A stretch of DNA of 64,000 nucleotides from Ignavibacteriota bacterium (GCA_026390735.1 JAPLFJ010000046.1:24034-88033), one strand, 5' to 3'. Shown: positions 45,885 to 55,142, counted from the first letter of the stretch. The notes: generated by a model from the sequence alone, not told the origin. Translations and numbers: made by a program.

Positions 45885-47792
45885 TTAATCTATCAATGTG
45901 TTAAACAATACTAATGAACTTAAATCATTCAATTCTGGACCGGCTAACTCAACACTCTCTTTATATTTGTTGGAAATTTTACTTAAATATTCTGTATCAA
46001 ATAAATCATTACTAAATTTCTCTAAATTCTTATCATTTAATTTTGATTTGAAATTCTCTTTAACATTTGAAGCATTAATCGTTTCAGATAAATGACTGAA
46101 TCCGGGATTTACATCGTACAAATATGAATGAGGTCCTTTTTGTAAATGTATCGGATAATTTATCTTGTTTTTTAATACCCACTTTAATGGATACTTCGTA
46201 TTGTTAAAATCAAGCCCTCTTCCAAAATTTTCAGGCATCTTTTGTAAATATTCCTGTAAATATCTGTCCCAGAATGGTAGTTTTATATCCTTTCCGTAAT
46301 TTTCAAGTGGTTTTGAAATTGCTTTTATTGTTGAACCCTGCCAATGGAATGAATTATATAAATTAATTAATATAGAATATATGTTGTTTTCATTTAACAA
46401 CTTTGCATATTGTAGTAGATAATCTTTCTTCAAATTATTGAATATCTCTTTAGCACTTTCCTTGATTAACCCATTGCTCATATTATCATAGAATGGAATC
46501 CTTGCCTTTGAAAAGAAGAACGATGAAAGAAATTCTAAATTCAGTTCGATTTTATCATCTGTTGTTCTTTCAGTAAACGAATTTTCGGGATATCGTGATT
46601 TAAGATAATTATAAACAACATCTTTTTGAAAATATCCTTCTTTGACACTTTTGTAAAATGAAGGACCAAACAAATATGATGACATCTTATCAGCATATTC
46701 TCTGAAATTTAAATCAGGATGATTTAATATTGTGGCGTATTGTGAAAATCCAAAGTTATGAACACCGTCGCTTATTTCGCCTGAAAACACCTTGTCTTCT
46801 TTTCCTGCATTCTTGTTAATGAAATCTGCTAATTTGCTAAAATTATATGTATTGTAAGAAACAATGTTATTTGACTTAAAAACATTATCAAGACTTTCAA
46901 AATAATCTGCGGATTTATTATCAGTAAAATCAAACGGCACTTCAAACAGTTCTATACCATAATATTTTGCAATTTCTGTGGCTCTGTCAATCTCAAATTG
47001 ATTAATAACACCCGAACGTTTGGAATAAACCATCTTTCCGATAATGGCTTTCACATTCTTTGCTTCATACATTTCTCTTAAATATCCTAATATAGCTGTT
47101 GAGTCCCAGCCGCTCGACAAGTATATCCAGTTTATTCCTGTCTTTGTACTTCTGTATTCTATCGAATCTGATAATATGCTGTGATATTCATTTAGTTTAG
47201 TCTCATCATATTCTTCAATTTCATAAATTTCCTTCTTTAGAGCTTTTATATTTAACTTACCGTTTTCAATCTTAAGGTATTCCCTGTGTCCAATTCTTCT
47301 TATATCCTTATACATCGTGTGCCTTTTGGGTGAATAATTGCCATACGATATAAAGAAATTTAACAATGATTCCTGATCAATATCTTTAAGTAAATTATTA
47401 TTCGCAAATATATCTAATGAATCGGAAATTACAAAACCGTCATCATTATTGTAATAAAACACATCCTGCTTTGCAAACTTATCCAGTAATATTGTAACCG
47501 TATCATTTTCAAATATTAAAATTATATAAGTACCCTCAATATAATCATCAATCTGCTCTGGATTTATTCCGTTTAATATTTCAAAGTCTTTATCAGCAAT
47601 CTCATCTTCCCGAATCTTTTTCCCATCCATCACATAATAATCCACATATCCAACAATAAAAATCTTCCTCTTCTCAAGATTTATCACCTTATAAGGTTCA
47701 ACCTTATAATACAATCCTCCGTATTCCGAATAATCTTCTACCAGAATATTCTTTCTCTTCGCAAACTCTTTACTAAAAATCTCTATTTTCAT
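45885..47792 (-). CDS. Asparagine-synthase-like protein with altered PP-loop
   Basis: A 635-residue protein with the AsnB synthase fold. The PP-loop reads YLSSGWDSTAIL (residues 224-235), with SSGWDST in place of SGGxDS. The N-terminal region (MKIEIFSKEFAKRKN) has no Cys2 or RGPDDEG, so glutamine hydrolysis is not expected. Lying 1 nt from PseC, it probably acts on the nonulosonate or an intermediate, perhaps forming an amide or amidine. Campylobacter PseA forms an acetamidino group but is a different, shorter PP-loop protein. The actual reaction is unknown. Confidence 0.7.
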   Translation of the reverse strand: MKIEIFSKEFAKRKNILVEDYSEYGGLYYKVEPYKVINLEKRKIFIVGYVDYYVMDGKKIREDEIADKDFEILNGINPEQIDDYIEGTYIILIFENDTVTILLDKFAKQDVFYYNNDDGFVISDSLDIFANNNLLKDIDQESLLNFFISYGNYSPKRHTMYKDIRRIGHREYLKIENGKLNIKALKKEIYEIEEYDETKLNEYHSILSDSIEYRSTKTGINWIYLSSGWDSTAILGYLREMYEAKNVKAIIGKMVYSKRSGVINQFEIDRATEIAKYYGIELFEVPFDFTDNKSADYFESLDNVFKSNNIVSYNTYNFSKLADFINKNAGKEDKVFSGEISDGVHNFGFSQYATILNHPDLNFREYADKMSSYLFGPSFYKSVKEGYFQKDVVYNYLKSRYPENSFTERTTDDKIELNLEFLSSFFFSKARIPFYDNMSNGLIKESAKEIFNNLKKDYLLQYAKLLNENNIYSILINLYNSFHWQGSTIKAISKPLENYGKDIKLPFWDRYLQEYLQKMPENFGRGLDFNNTKYPLKWVLKNKINYPIHLQKGPHSYLYDVNPGFSHLSETINASNVKENFKSKLNDKNLEKFSNDLFDTEYLSKISNKYKESVELAGPELNDLSSLVLFNTLID

Positions 47793-47829
47793 TTAAATAT
47801 ATTTTGTATTCTATTGTTTTACCAGTATT

Positions 47830-47948
47830 CTTTAACCACGAACCAATAACTAAGAACAAACCACCAACACCCAAAACCTAACACCCAAAACCCAACCACT
47901 TTACTCATTTCTCAAAATTACTAATTAATAATTACCAATTAATAATTG
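47830..47948. repeat. Spacer repeat block between pseB and the asparagine-synthase-like gene
   Basis: The plus strand reads CCAATAACTAAGAACAAACC, then ACACCCAAAACC units, and ends in ATTACTAATTAATAATTACC, the two spacer word types of this locus (here in the CCAA/CACC orientation). No gene or clear promoter is visible. Confidence 0.7.
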
Positions 47949-48932
47949 CTATGCCCCCGCAATCCCCTTCAACTCCTCAACAGTCATCCATTTCGTATTC
48001 GTATCACTGCTGTACTTAAATCCATCAGGACAATGTTTTCCTGTTTTATAATTATCTTCACTTGATTTTCCCCAGAATACATGGTCTGGCTGAATAACAA
48101 AATATTCATCCATTTCAATCGTTCTTCTTGCGTCATCTTCAGGTACCATTATTTCGTGTAACTTCTCGCCTGCTCTGATTCCAACATATTCATATTTGCA
48201 ATCGGGTGCAATTGCTTTTGCTAAATCCATAATGTTCATGCTTGGAATCTTTGGCACAAAAACTTCGCCACCCTGCATTGTATGTAAAGAACTTATAACA
48301 AAGTTAACACCCTGCTCTAATGTAATCCAGAACCTTGTCATCCTTTCATCAGTTATTGGTATTGTTCCTGTTTCTTTCATCTTTTTGAAAAACGGGATAA
48401 CAGAACCTCTGCTTCCAACTACATTGCCATACCTAACTACTGAAAACCTTGTCTTATAATTTCCTGCATAGGAATTAGCAGCAACAAATAGTTTATCTGA
48501 ACATAATTTTGTGGCTCCATATAGATTTATTGGGTTTGCTGCCTTGTCAGTACTTAATGCTATTACTTTTTCCACCCCTTTGTCCAGTGCAGCATCAATT
48601 ACATTAATAGCTCCGTTAATATTAGTATTAATTGCCTCTATAGGATTATATTCTGCAGCAGGAACCTGCTTCAATGCAGCCGCATGAACAACAAAATTTA
48701 TTCCGTCAAATGCCCTGTATAACCTTGTTTTGTCTCTCACGTCACCTATAAAAAACCTAATCTGTGGATATTTATCCTCAGGAAACTCATTCCTCATATC
48801 AAATTGCTTCAACTCATCGCGACTGAAAATAACCACTCTTTTGGGTTTATACTTTTCAAACAATAACTTCGTAAATTTCTTTCCGAACGACCCCGTTCCC
48901 CCTGTTATTAATATCTCTTTTCCGTTTAACAT
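47949..48932 (-). CDS. pseB: UDP-GlcNAc 4,6-dehydratase (inverting)
   Basis: A 327-residue SDR enzyme. ITGGTGSFGKKFTKLL binds NADP, VVIFSRDELKQFDM and HAAALKQVPAAEYNP are PseB/FlaA1 signatures, and STDKAANPINLYGATK supplies the Asp129/Lys130 and Tyr138/Lys142 set. It converts UDP-GlcNAc to the 4-keto-6-deoxy-AltNAc form, the first step of pseudaminic acid synthesis. PseC, PseH, PseG and PseI homologues follow in the same orientation. Both flanking spacers are repeat blocks. Confidence 0.94.
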   Translation of the reverse strand: MLNGKEILITGGTGSFGKKFTKLLFEKYKPKRVVIFSRDELKQFDMRNEFPEDKYPQIRFFIGDVRDKTRLYRAFDGINFVVHAAALKQVPAAEYNPIEAINTNINGAINVIDAALDKGVEKVIALSTDKAANPINLYGATKLCSDKLFVAANSYAGNYKTRFSVVRYGNVVGSRGSVIPFFKKMKETGTIPITDERMTRFWITLEQGVNFVISSLHTMQGGEVFVPKIPSMNIMDLAKAIAPDCKYEYVGIRAGEKLHEIMVPEDDARRTIEMDEYFVIQPDHVFWGKSSEDNYKTGKHCPDGFKYSSDTNTKWMTVEELKGIAGA

Positions 48933-48939
48933 TTTCTTA

Positions 48940-49142
48940 ATTGTTAATTATTAATTAGTAATTATTAATTTTTATAAACCTTGTTTTGCATGGTTATTGA
49001 TTGTATGTGCTTGATGTTTGGTGCTTTGTGCTTGATGTTTGGTGCTTGATGTTTGGTGCTTGGTGTTTAGTGTTTGGTTCTTATTTTAAATTTTTTGGTC
49101 TTCAATTACTAATTAATAATTATTAATTACTAATTATCAAAT
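48940..49142. repeat. Spacer repeat block upstream of pseB
   Basis: The block runs TTGTTAATTATTAATTAG, then repeated GTGCTTGATGTTTGGTGC units with small changes, then again ATTACTAATTAATAATTATT. About 200 nt are built almost wholly of two word types. No promoter match is obvious. Confidence 0.8.
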
Positions 49143-49143
49143 G

Positions 49144-51390
49144 CTAATTAATAATTTTCTTCACGATCTTCCTAAACTTCTCATTCTCATTCAATCCATA
49201 CTTCAAATACATTGCTCTTGTTTTCGAATAAACTTTTCTTTTAATTTTTAAACTTCTATCCACACCCACTTCTTTTGGTAATTCCGTAATTAATAAATTA
49301 AAATATTTATCTGTACCTTCTTCTTTCTTGAAATATCTACACCAGTTATCAGTTAAATTATATATCCAGTGTATAAAATCTTCACCGTGTGGTAATTTTG
49401 AACAATCTATATCGCCTGGAAACCGTTCTATTCTCTCATTGCTTATAACAGAAGAAACCCATTTTATAATCTTGTATACATTTTCGTCAGTCTCCGTTTT
49501 TACAATTGCACCATTTTTATATTCTTTTTTCATTAGCAACTCTTCAATCCTTTCAAGTACAGGTTTTGAGAAATCGGCTAATGAAAATTCAAGAAATTGT
49601 TTTCTCCTGTTTTCTATATCTGCTTTCAACTCTGTTATTTCTTCACCTTCAAAATACTTTTCTAATAATTCTTCTAATTCCTCAAATGTGTTTAAGCATA
49701 ATATTCCGCCCCTTTCTGTTGTTGATTCACCGCACTCTGTATTAAATACTGCATCTTTCAGATATATTAATGGTTTACACATCAATGATATCTCATACGC
49801 AACATTGGATATCACATTAAATAGTATACCTAAATCCATTTCGTCACACGCCTGTAATAAATTATTTTCCTTTATTATCTTAAGATTATCCGGGATTTCA
49901 TTCTTCATATTTTCCCAGAACTCATAATAATCAAACAGAACATGTGGTTTTATTCTGAATTCCAGATCTTCCCTTTTTCTTGCATATTCAATTATTTTCT
50001 TTAATGAATCAATATGTTTGTATTCATTCATATTGTGTGATGCAAATCCACCTCCGGATGATGTAAAAAATGTGATAACCGGCTTAATCTGTATCTTTTC
50101 CCGCTTTAATTTTAGATTGTAAATGTTGTCGTATTCAGATTTTATATCTATTTTACCCTTTTCATTATATTCATTGACTTTCTCATTCCAGTATTCCATT
50201 TGCATACTTCCTGTAATCTGAATACTCACTTCATCTTGACCTGCATTTATTAAACCATTGGAATTATCTTTACCCCATACAAGATAATTGCTGGTGTTAA
50301 AGGTTCTTCCCTTATATCCGGAATTGTCAACTACACCCCCGTGAATAGTGAGATAAGTTTTACTTCCTTTATCCATTGCAAACTTTGCCATACACCTTAC
50401 TCCCAGATCCCAGGAATTGCTGAAATATATTTTATCGGGTCTTATAAATTTATACATATTTTCAAATGTATGTAAATCCCGCAAATATGTTTTTTCCCTT
50501 TCAAAAAAGTCTTCATACTGAAAGTTTAAATATTCATTTGAAAATAACTCTGGGTAATTTATTGGTTTGTTCGATTTGTTTACTAAAAAATGGTTTTTAG
50601 CTTCATCAATTTTTTTAACATCATTTTTAAAATCCCCTGTTTGGAAGAAAAAGTCATTAAAGAATAATGGTTGATTTATAATACTACTATCTGCAGCACT
50701 TCTGCTTGGAGTTCTTAATATAACAAACACATTGTCATATTTCTTCTGTAAATATTTTGCTAAATCATAATCCCATTCAAAGTTTTCTGATAAAAGTATT
50801 AATACCTTTTCGGCATTCTTTGACCTTTCCAATCTTTCAAAGTTAAATGGATATTGAGACGTATCAAAATTATAAGATTTCATATCATTTCTTAATTCAA
50901 CGAATTCAATCTCATAATTCTTTACTGAAATCCCCCTTTTAATAAAGAAGTCTTTGCTTATTGCGTTTAGAACGTGATTGTTATCAAAGAATACCTGCAT
51001 AGACTTGCTTATGTCTTCATTTATGTATACTTCATCAATGACATATTCCTGATTCAATTTTTCTAAACTCTTTAAAGTGTGATAAGCCCCTTTGAAAAAG
51101 GGCTTTAATAATACTTTTGTAATTTCAAATATATCAACACCGTCGTATTTAATTGAATAATTATTTTCAAGTCTCCAGTTATCATGTATACTTACAGATT
51201 CATTCTCAGCAAATGTTACAATATTTTCATCCAGGTATTTCCATAGATTAATAATCTCAATCTTTTCTTTATACCTGAAATATAAATCAATATTTGTAGT
51301 TACTATTGTAAGTCCGGTAAAATTATAGCCGTCCTTTACCAGTTGCTCATATTCCTTAATGTTATTTATTATAATTAATCTCTTCTTCAT
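49144..51390 (-). CDS. Large GT-B-like surface-glycan transferase
   Basis: A 748-residue cytoplasmic protein. VLILLSENFEWDYDLAKYLQ and KIYFSNSWDLGVRCMAKF lead to TYLTIHGGVVDNSGYKG, and later RIKPHVLFDYYEFW and DLGILFNVISNVAYEISLMC. The His-Gly segment and the second-domain pattern recall KpsC/LipB, polysialyltransferase and CDP-glycerol transferase-like GT-B proteins. About 100 residues at the C-terminus (EDFIHWIYNLTDNWCRYFKK) are an extra domain I cannot name. Between PseB and Wzt, it is a good candidate for transferring a nonulosonate or priming the polymer. Function not certain. Confidence 0.55.
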   Translation of the reverse strand: MKKRLIIINNIKEYEQLVKDGYNFTGLTIVTTNIDLYFRYKEKIEIINLWKYLDENIVTFAENESVSIHDNWRLENNYSIKYDGVDIFEITKVLLKPFFKGAYHTLKSLEKLNQEYVIDEVYINEDISKSMQVFFDNNHVLNAISKDFFIKRGISVKNYEIEFVELRNDMKSYNFDTSQYPFNFERLERSKNAEKVLILLSENFEWDYDLAKYLQKKYDNVFVILRTPSRSAADSSIINQPLFFNDFFFQTGDFKNDVKKIDEAKNHFLVNKSNKPINYPELFSNEYLNFQYEDFFEREKTYLRDLHTFENMYKFIRPDKIYFSNSWDLGVRCMAKFAMDKGSKTYLTIHGGVVDNSGYKGRTFNTSNYLVWGKDNSNGLINAGQDEVSIQITGSMQMEYWNEKVNEYNEKGKIDIKSEYDNIYNLKLKREKIQIKPVITFFTSSGGGFASHNMNEYKHIDSLKKIIEYARKREDLEFRIKPHVLFDYYEFWENMKNEIPDNLKIIKENNLLQACDEMDLGILFNVISNVAYEISLMCKPLIYLKDAVFNTECGESTTERGGILCLNTFEELEELLEKYFEGEEITELKADIENRRKQFLEFSLADFSKPVLERIEELLMKKEYKNGAIVKTETDENVYKIIKWVSSVISNERIERFPGDIDCSKLPHGEDFIHWIYNLTDNWCRYFKKEEGTDKYFNLLITELPKEVGVDRSLKIKRKVYSKTRAMYLKYGLNENEKFRKIVKKIIN

Positions 51391-51397
51391 TTTTTTG

Positions 51398-51611
51398 GTT
51401 CCTAGTGCATGGTATATAGTGCTTGGTGCTTGGTGCTTGGTGCTTCGTGTTTGGTTTTTGGAGTTTTGTGCTTGCTGCTTATTGCTTAGTGCCTAGTGCT
51501 TGGTGCTTGGTTCTTGGTGTTTGGTTCTTGTTGTTTGGTTTATTATAGAATTTATTTAACAACTAACAACCAACAACTAGCAACTAACAACCAACAATCA
51601 ATAACTAAAAA
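51398..51611. repeat. Spacer repeat block between wzt and the GT-B-like gene
   Basis: About 210 nt of GTGCTTGGTGCTTGGTGC, TTGGTGTTTGGTTCTTG and GTGCCTAGTGC units are followed by AACTAACAACCAACAACTAG. This is the clearest tandem array of the TTGGTGC word in the window. No coding potential is seen on either strand. Confidence 0.85.
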
Positions 51612-52874
51612 CTAGCTCCAATCGCTTTTTATATGCATATTAATATTTTTATTAGAATCCCAGTTTGTGTAAGATCCAAAACCTGTAATATCATTGTTTA
51701 ATATTTTAAAACTTATAGGTATGTGAACTATGTCCAGACAAGCGCCTTCAGTAATTGAACGAATTACTTCAGGACTTAGGAAATAAACACCGGGGGTTAA
51801 AGGGGGATTTTTAAAAATAATTCTGGTCTTAACGATACCATTTGAATCATGATTATGAAATCCTTCCCAGTCTGATCTTATATTGCTTATGTATTGCCCG
51901 ATAGAATTTGTAACAGTCAAATCAAAAATAGGGTCTTTAACTGTTTCATTGAATCTTGTTTCTATCTCTACTGCAATATCCTCTCCCATTTTAAATTCAT
52001 TTGTCACTTGCCCTGCAATACTCATTAATTTAATCTTATTTATTCTGGCCGTGTTTCCCATCGAATCTCTGTCAGGATAGTTAGACAAATCTGCTTCCGC
52101 CTCATTCGAAAACACTTTCTCATTCTTCCTTAAATATATATTTATCCCCTCTTGTGTTTCACCATCAAAGATTTTTTCACCCTGTCTTAATACTACTGTT
52201 CTTGAACATAATTGCTCTATCGCCCCCATATTATGACTCACGAATAATATTGTCCTGCCTGCTTTGCTCACGTCATTCATTTTCCCAATGCATTTCTTCT
52301 GAAACTCTGCATCACCGACTGCAAGTACTTCATCAACCATCAGTATTTCCGGTTCCAGATGTGCTGCCACTGCAAAAGCCAGCCTCACATACATCCCGCT
52401 CGAATACCTCTTAACAGGTGTATCAAGAAATTTTTCTACTTCTGCAAAATCCACAATCTCATCAAACTTCTTCTTAATCTCTTCCCTCTTCATCCCCAGT
52501 ATCGCACCATTAAGAAAAATATTCTCCCTCCCCGAAAGCTCAGGATGAAATCCCGTTCCCACTTCCAGCAAACTCGCAACTCTCCCTCTTATACTAATTC
52601 TACCCTCTGTCGGCTCCGTAATCCTCGAAAGCAACTTCAGCATCGTCGATTTCCCCGCTCCATTCCTCCCAATTATCCCGACTCTCTCTCCCTCTTTCAC
52701 ATCAAAAGAAACATCTTTCAGCGCCCAAAACTCTTCCCTCTCTCCTTCATCATTCCCTCTTCCAACCAATCTCTTAATCTTCTCACCTATCACATCCCGA
52801 AAAGTGTTAAAGTTATTCGTCTGGTGGCGGATCACATACTTCTTCGATATATTCTCAACTGTTATAATATTCAT
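51612..52874 (-). CDS. wzt: Polysaccharide ABC transporter ATPase with C-terminal domain
   Basis: A 420-residue protein. Walker A GRNGAGKST at 69-77, the signature KRYSSGMYVRLAFA around 155-168 and Walker B EILMVDEVLAVGD at about 176-188 are intact. Residues from about 265 on form a beta-rich Wzt_C domain that in O9a/O8 systems recognises the finished chain end. It powers export through Wzm. A long C-terminal domain suggests chain-end recognition, perhaps of a terminal modification made by genes in this locus. Confidence 0.92.
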   Translation of the reverse strand: MNIITVENISKKYVIRHQTNNFNTFRDVIGEKIKRLVGRGNDEGEREEFWALKDVSFDVKEGERVGIIGRNGAGKSTMLKLLSRITEPTEGRISIRGRVASLLEVGTGFHPELSGRENIFLNGAILGMKREEIKKKFDEIVDFAEVEKFLDTPVKRYSSGMYVRLAFAVAAHLEPEILMVDEVLAVGDAEFQKKCIGKMNDVSKAGRTILFVSHNMGAIEQLCSRTVVLRQGEKIFDGETQEGINIYLRKNEKVFSNEAEADLSNYPDRDSMGNTARINKIKLMSIAGQVTNEFKMGEDIAVEIETRFNETVKDPIFDLTVTNSIGQYISNIRSDWEGFHNHDSNGIVKTRIIFKNPPLTPGVYFLSPEVIRSITEGACLDIVHIPISFKILNNDITGFGSYTNWDSNKNINMHIKSDWS

Positions 52875-52907
52875 AATTTTAAATTAATAATTACTAATTA
52901 ATAATTA

Positions 52908-53276
52908 CTAATTTTTCCTTAAATAACGTTCTTTCATAGTTGTTATGATTGCCTTTAATATTTTAATCAATTCAATACACTTTTTGTTCAAATTTTCATA
53001 TATTGAATCATCTATATAATTTGTCTTATTCAGTAATTCTAACCAATACAATGTTTCATCTGCTTCTTTTTGAGCGATTGCCAATTTGTGAATAAAATCA
53101 GGTTTACTTTCAGCATTAATTCCTTCTCTGATGTTTGCTCCTATCGATGTTCCTGACCTCACTAATTGCTTACTTAAAATATATTCTCTCTTTTCTTCAG
53201 TTAGAAATTTATAAATCTTAATAATCTCAATTGCAAATTCAAACGATTTATCTTTTATGATATTATTCTCTTTCAA
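52908..53276 (-). CDS. Four-helix-bundle protein (23S rRNA intervening-sequence type)
   Basis: A 122-residue protein starting MKENNIIKDKSFEFAIEIIK with SGTSIGANIREG and ALAIAQKEADETLYWLELL-like central sequence (KLAIAQKEADETLYWLELLN), the S23/IVP family. It starts at TTG 53276, and the MKEN start agrees with the family, supporting real TTG initiation. Homologues are found alone in many Bacteroidota surface loci with unclear function. It separates wzm from wzt and is bordered by repeat words on both sides. Confidence 0.82.
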   Translation of the reverse strand: MKENNIIKDKSFEFAIEIIKIYKFLTEEKREYILSKQLVRSGTSIGANIREGINAESKPDFIHKLAIAQKEADETLYWLELLNKTNYIDDSIYENLNKKCIELIKILKAIITTMKERYLRKN

Positions 53277-53324
53277 TTTTCCTTGACCTTATTCTTTTTT
53301 CTTTTCAATTGCTTTCATCTTTCA

Positions 53325-53402
53325 TTAATAATTACAAATTAATAATTAAGAATTTTCTTTCCCTTTTTTCAGCATTACTAATTAATAATTACTAATTACC
53401 AA
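53325..53402. repeat. Spacer repeat words between wzm and the four-helix gene
   Basis: Two copies of the AATTAATAATTA-type word (CATTAATAATTACAAATTAA and ATTACTAATTAATAATTACT) flank a CTTTCCCTTTTTTC stretch. A similar word fills 52878-52914 between wzt and the four-helix gene. Confidence 0.7.
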
Positions 53403-54233
53403 TTAAATAACGTCTACAAAAGTCCGCTCCGTTTTCCTGAAATACATGAACCCGGTTACAAGCAAAACCAGAATCACCACCAGAGAAAGAAAGAGACCCG
53501 GCATGTACAAAAACGATTTTCCGCCCGTAATCGCCCACCTGAAACCGTCAATTACTCCGACCATTGGGTTTAGGGAATACAGTAGTCTCCATTTTTCTGG
53601 AACTACTGTACTACTGAATCCCACTGGCGATACATAGATTCCAAATTGTACAATAAACGGTACTATGTGCTTTATATCTCTGTATTTTACGTTCAATGCT
53701 GAAAACCATAACCCTACTCCAAATGATGCCAATACGGCTATTAATGTAAAAACTGGAAGCATTAACATTTCAATACCGGGAACTACGCCGTAATAAATCA
53801 TTAATACAGCAAGTATAACAAGTGATATTGCAAAATCAACTAAACACATCACTATACTGCTTAGAGGAATTGTTAACCTAGGGAAATAAACCTTTGATAT
53901 AATTCCAGCACTGTTTACTAAGCTATTTGTTGATTCTGTTAATGATGTAGAAAACAATTGCCAGGGAAGTGTCGCTGCTGTAACTAATATTACATAAGGT
54001 ATTCCTTCAGATGGTAATGCCGCAACTTTACCGAATATGACAGAAAAGACAACAATCGTTATAACAGGTCTCACTACACTCCATGCAATACCAACAACTG
54101 TCTGTTTATAACGCACAACAATATCTCTCCATGCAAGATAATAAAATAGTTCTTTGTAACCCCATAGTTCTCTCCAGTAATTGCTAAGCTTCTTGTTCGG
54201 TTCTATTACAACTATGTTATTGCTTTTGATCAT
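53403..54233 (-). CDS. wzm: Polysaccharide ABC-2 transporter permease
   Basis: A 276-residue protein with six hydrophobic helices and the opening WRELWGYKELFYYLAWRDIVVRYKQTVVGIAWSV, the cytoplasmic gate segment typical of Wzm/KpsM. LYSLNPMVGVIDGFRWAI near the C-terminus is another family landmark. It forms the membrane channel for undecaprenyl-linked polymer with Wzt. It sits 3' of a 224-nt repeat-rich spacer. Confidence 0.92.
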   Translation of the reverse strand: MIKSNNIVVIEPNKKLSNYWRELWGYKELFYYLAWRDIVVRYKQTVVGIAWSVVRPVITIVVFSVIFGKVAALPSEGIPYVILVTAATLPWQLFSTSLTESTNSLVNSAGIISKVYFPRLTIPLSSIVMCLVDFAISLVILAVLMIYYGVVPGIEMLMLPVFTLIAVLASFGVGLWFSALNVKYRDIKHIVPFIVQFGIYVSPVGFSSTVVPEKWRLLYSLNPMVGVIDGFRWAITGGKSFLYMPGLFLSLVVILVLLVTGFMYFRKTERTFVDVI

Positions 54234-54239
54234 TGGAAA

Positions 54240-54432
54240 TTTGGTATTAGGTGTTTGGTATTGGGTTATTGATTTTGGATGCTTATTGTTTGTTTATTGT
54301 TGCTTGGTTATTAGTTATTAGTGTTTGGTTCTTAGTTATTAGTGTTTGGTTCTTTGTTATTAGTGCTTTGTTCTTTGTTATTAGTTATTGGGTTTTAACA
54401 ATTACTAATTAATAATTTATAATTACTAATTA
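54240..54432. repeat. Spacer repeat block upstream of wzm
   Basis: It contains several copies of GTTATTAGTGTTTGGTTCTT with drift, plus TTAGTTATTGGG, and ends in ATTACTAATTAATAATTTAT. The word family is as at 48940-49142 but with TTATTAG mixed in. Confidence 0.8.
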
Positions 54433-54457
54433 CCATTCAACCAATCATTAAAAAAGC

Positions 54458-55012
54458 CTACTTATTATAACTCATTACTTGTAGTACTAAAGTAGTTATA
54501 GTCAATAAGGGTAAAATAATAACGGTTGAAATTTTACCCGCATAATCCCAGAAATCTTTATCCGGTTTTATTGCAAATGTTATTATATCCCCTGGCCTTA
54601 ATAATGGATTTTGCTTCGAGATACTCCCAATTTTATCTTTATCAAAAAAATCTTTAAAACTGATCACTATTACTGTATCTGCTTTTAATTCCGGATTCTT
54701 TGTTTTTGCTCTAATAAGTTTGAAATTGTCGAGAATACTTTCATCTGTCACACCTCCTGATATCGCTACTAATTCCAAAACTGTTGTACCCTCAGGTAAA
54801 AGGTATATTCCTGGCTGTTTTACACCTCCAAGAACAACAACTTCAAAATTAAACTTATCAGCCTTTGCATAACTATAGAAAGCAACACCAACTTTCCTTA
54901 AATCCATTTCTCTGTAAATTTGCATCGAATCATTTTGAGCCCATATCACATTGTTTGTCGCTAAAAACAACAACAATAATAACACTAAATTTAACTTTTT
55001 GTAATAAATCAT
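54458..55012 (-). CDS. Short SLBB-domain polysaccharide export protein
   Basis: A 184-residue protein with a signal peptide (hydrophobic core LVLLLLLFLATNNV, cleavage probably after IWA), an SLBB domain (VVVLGGVKQPGIYLLPEGTT, LELVAISGGVTDES) and a C-terminal membrane helix (VIILPLLTITTLVLQVM). It lacks the N-terminal Poly_export domain of Wza-type channels and so is not a full outer-membrane pore. It may help assemble the export route for the Wzm/Wzt polymer. Confidence 0.76.
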   Translation of the reverse strand: MIYYKKLNLVLLLLLFLATNNVIWAQNDSMQIYREMDLRKVGVAFYSYAKADKFNFEVVVLGGVKQPGIYLLPEGTTVLELVAISGGVTDESILDNFKLIRAKTKNPELKADTVIVISFKDFFDKDKIGSISKQNPLLRPGDIITFAIKPDKDFWDYAGKISTVIILPLLTITTLVLQVMSYNK

Positions 55013-55142
55013 ATTTTTAATAATATTTTATAATCTGTTTTTCTATCTTTTCTGTTTTTCTATCCTGTTATTAACTTCAAACTTCATTTGCTCTTATCTT
55101 TATCATTTTTCCTCATTAGAATTAATAATTACTAATTAATAA

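Noticed and set aside
47830..54432. CRISPR array from the regularly repeated TTGGTGC spacers
   Set aside because: Repeat units are short, drift continuously and have no unique spacers of constant length; no Cas gene is present.
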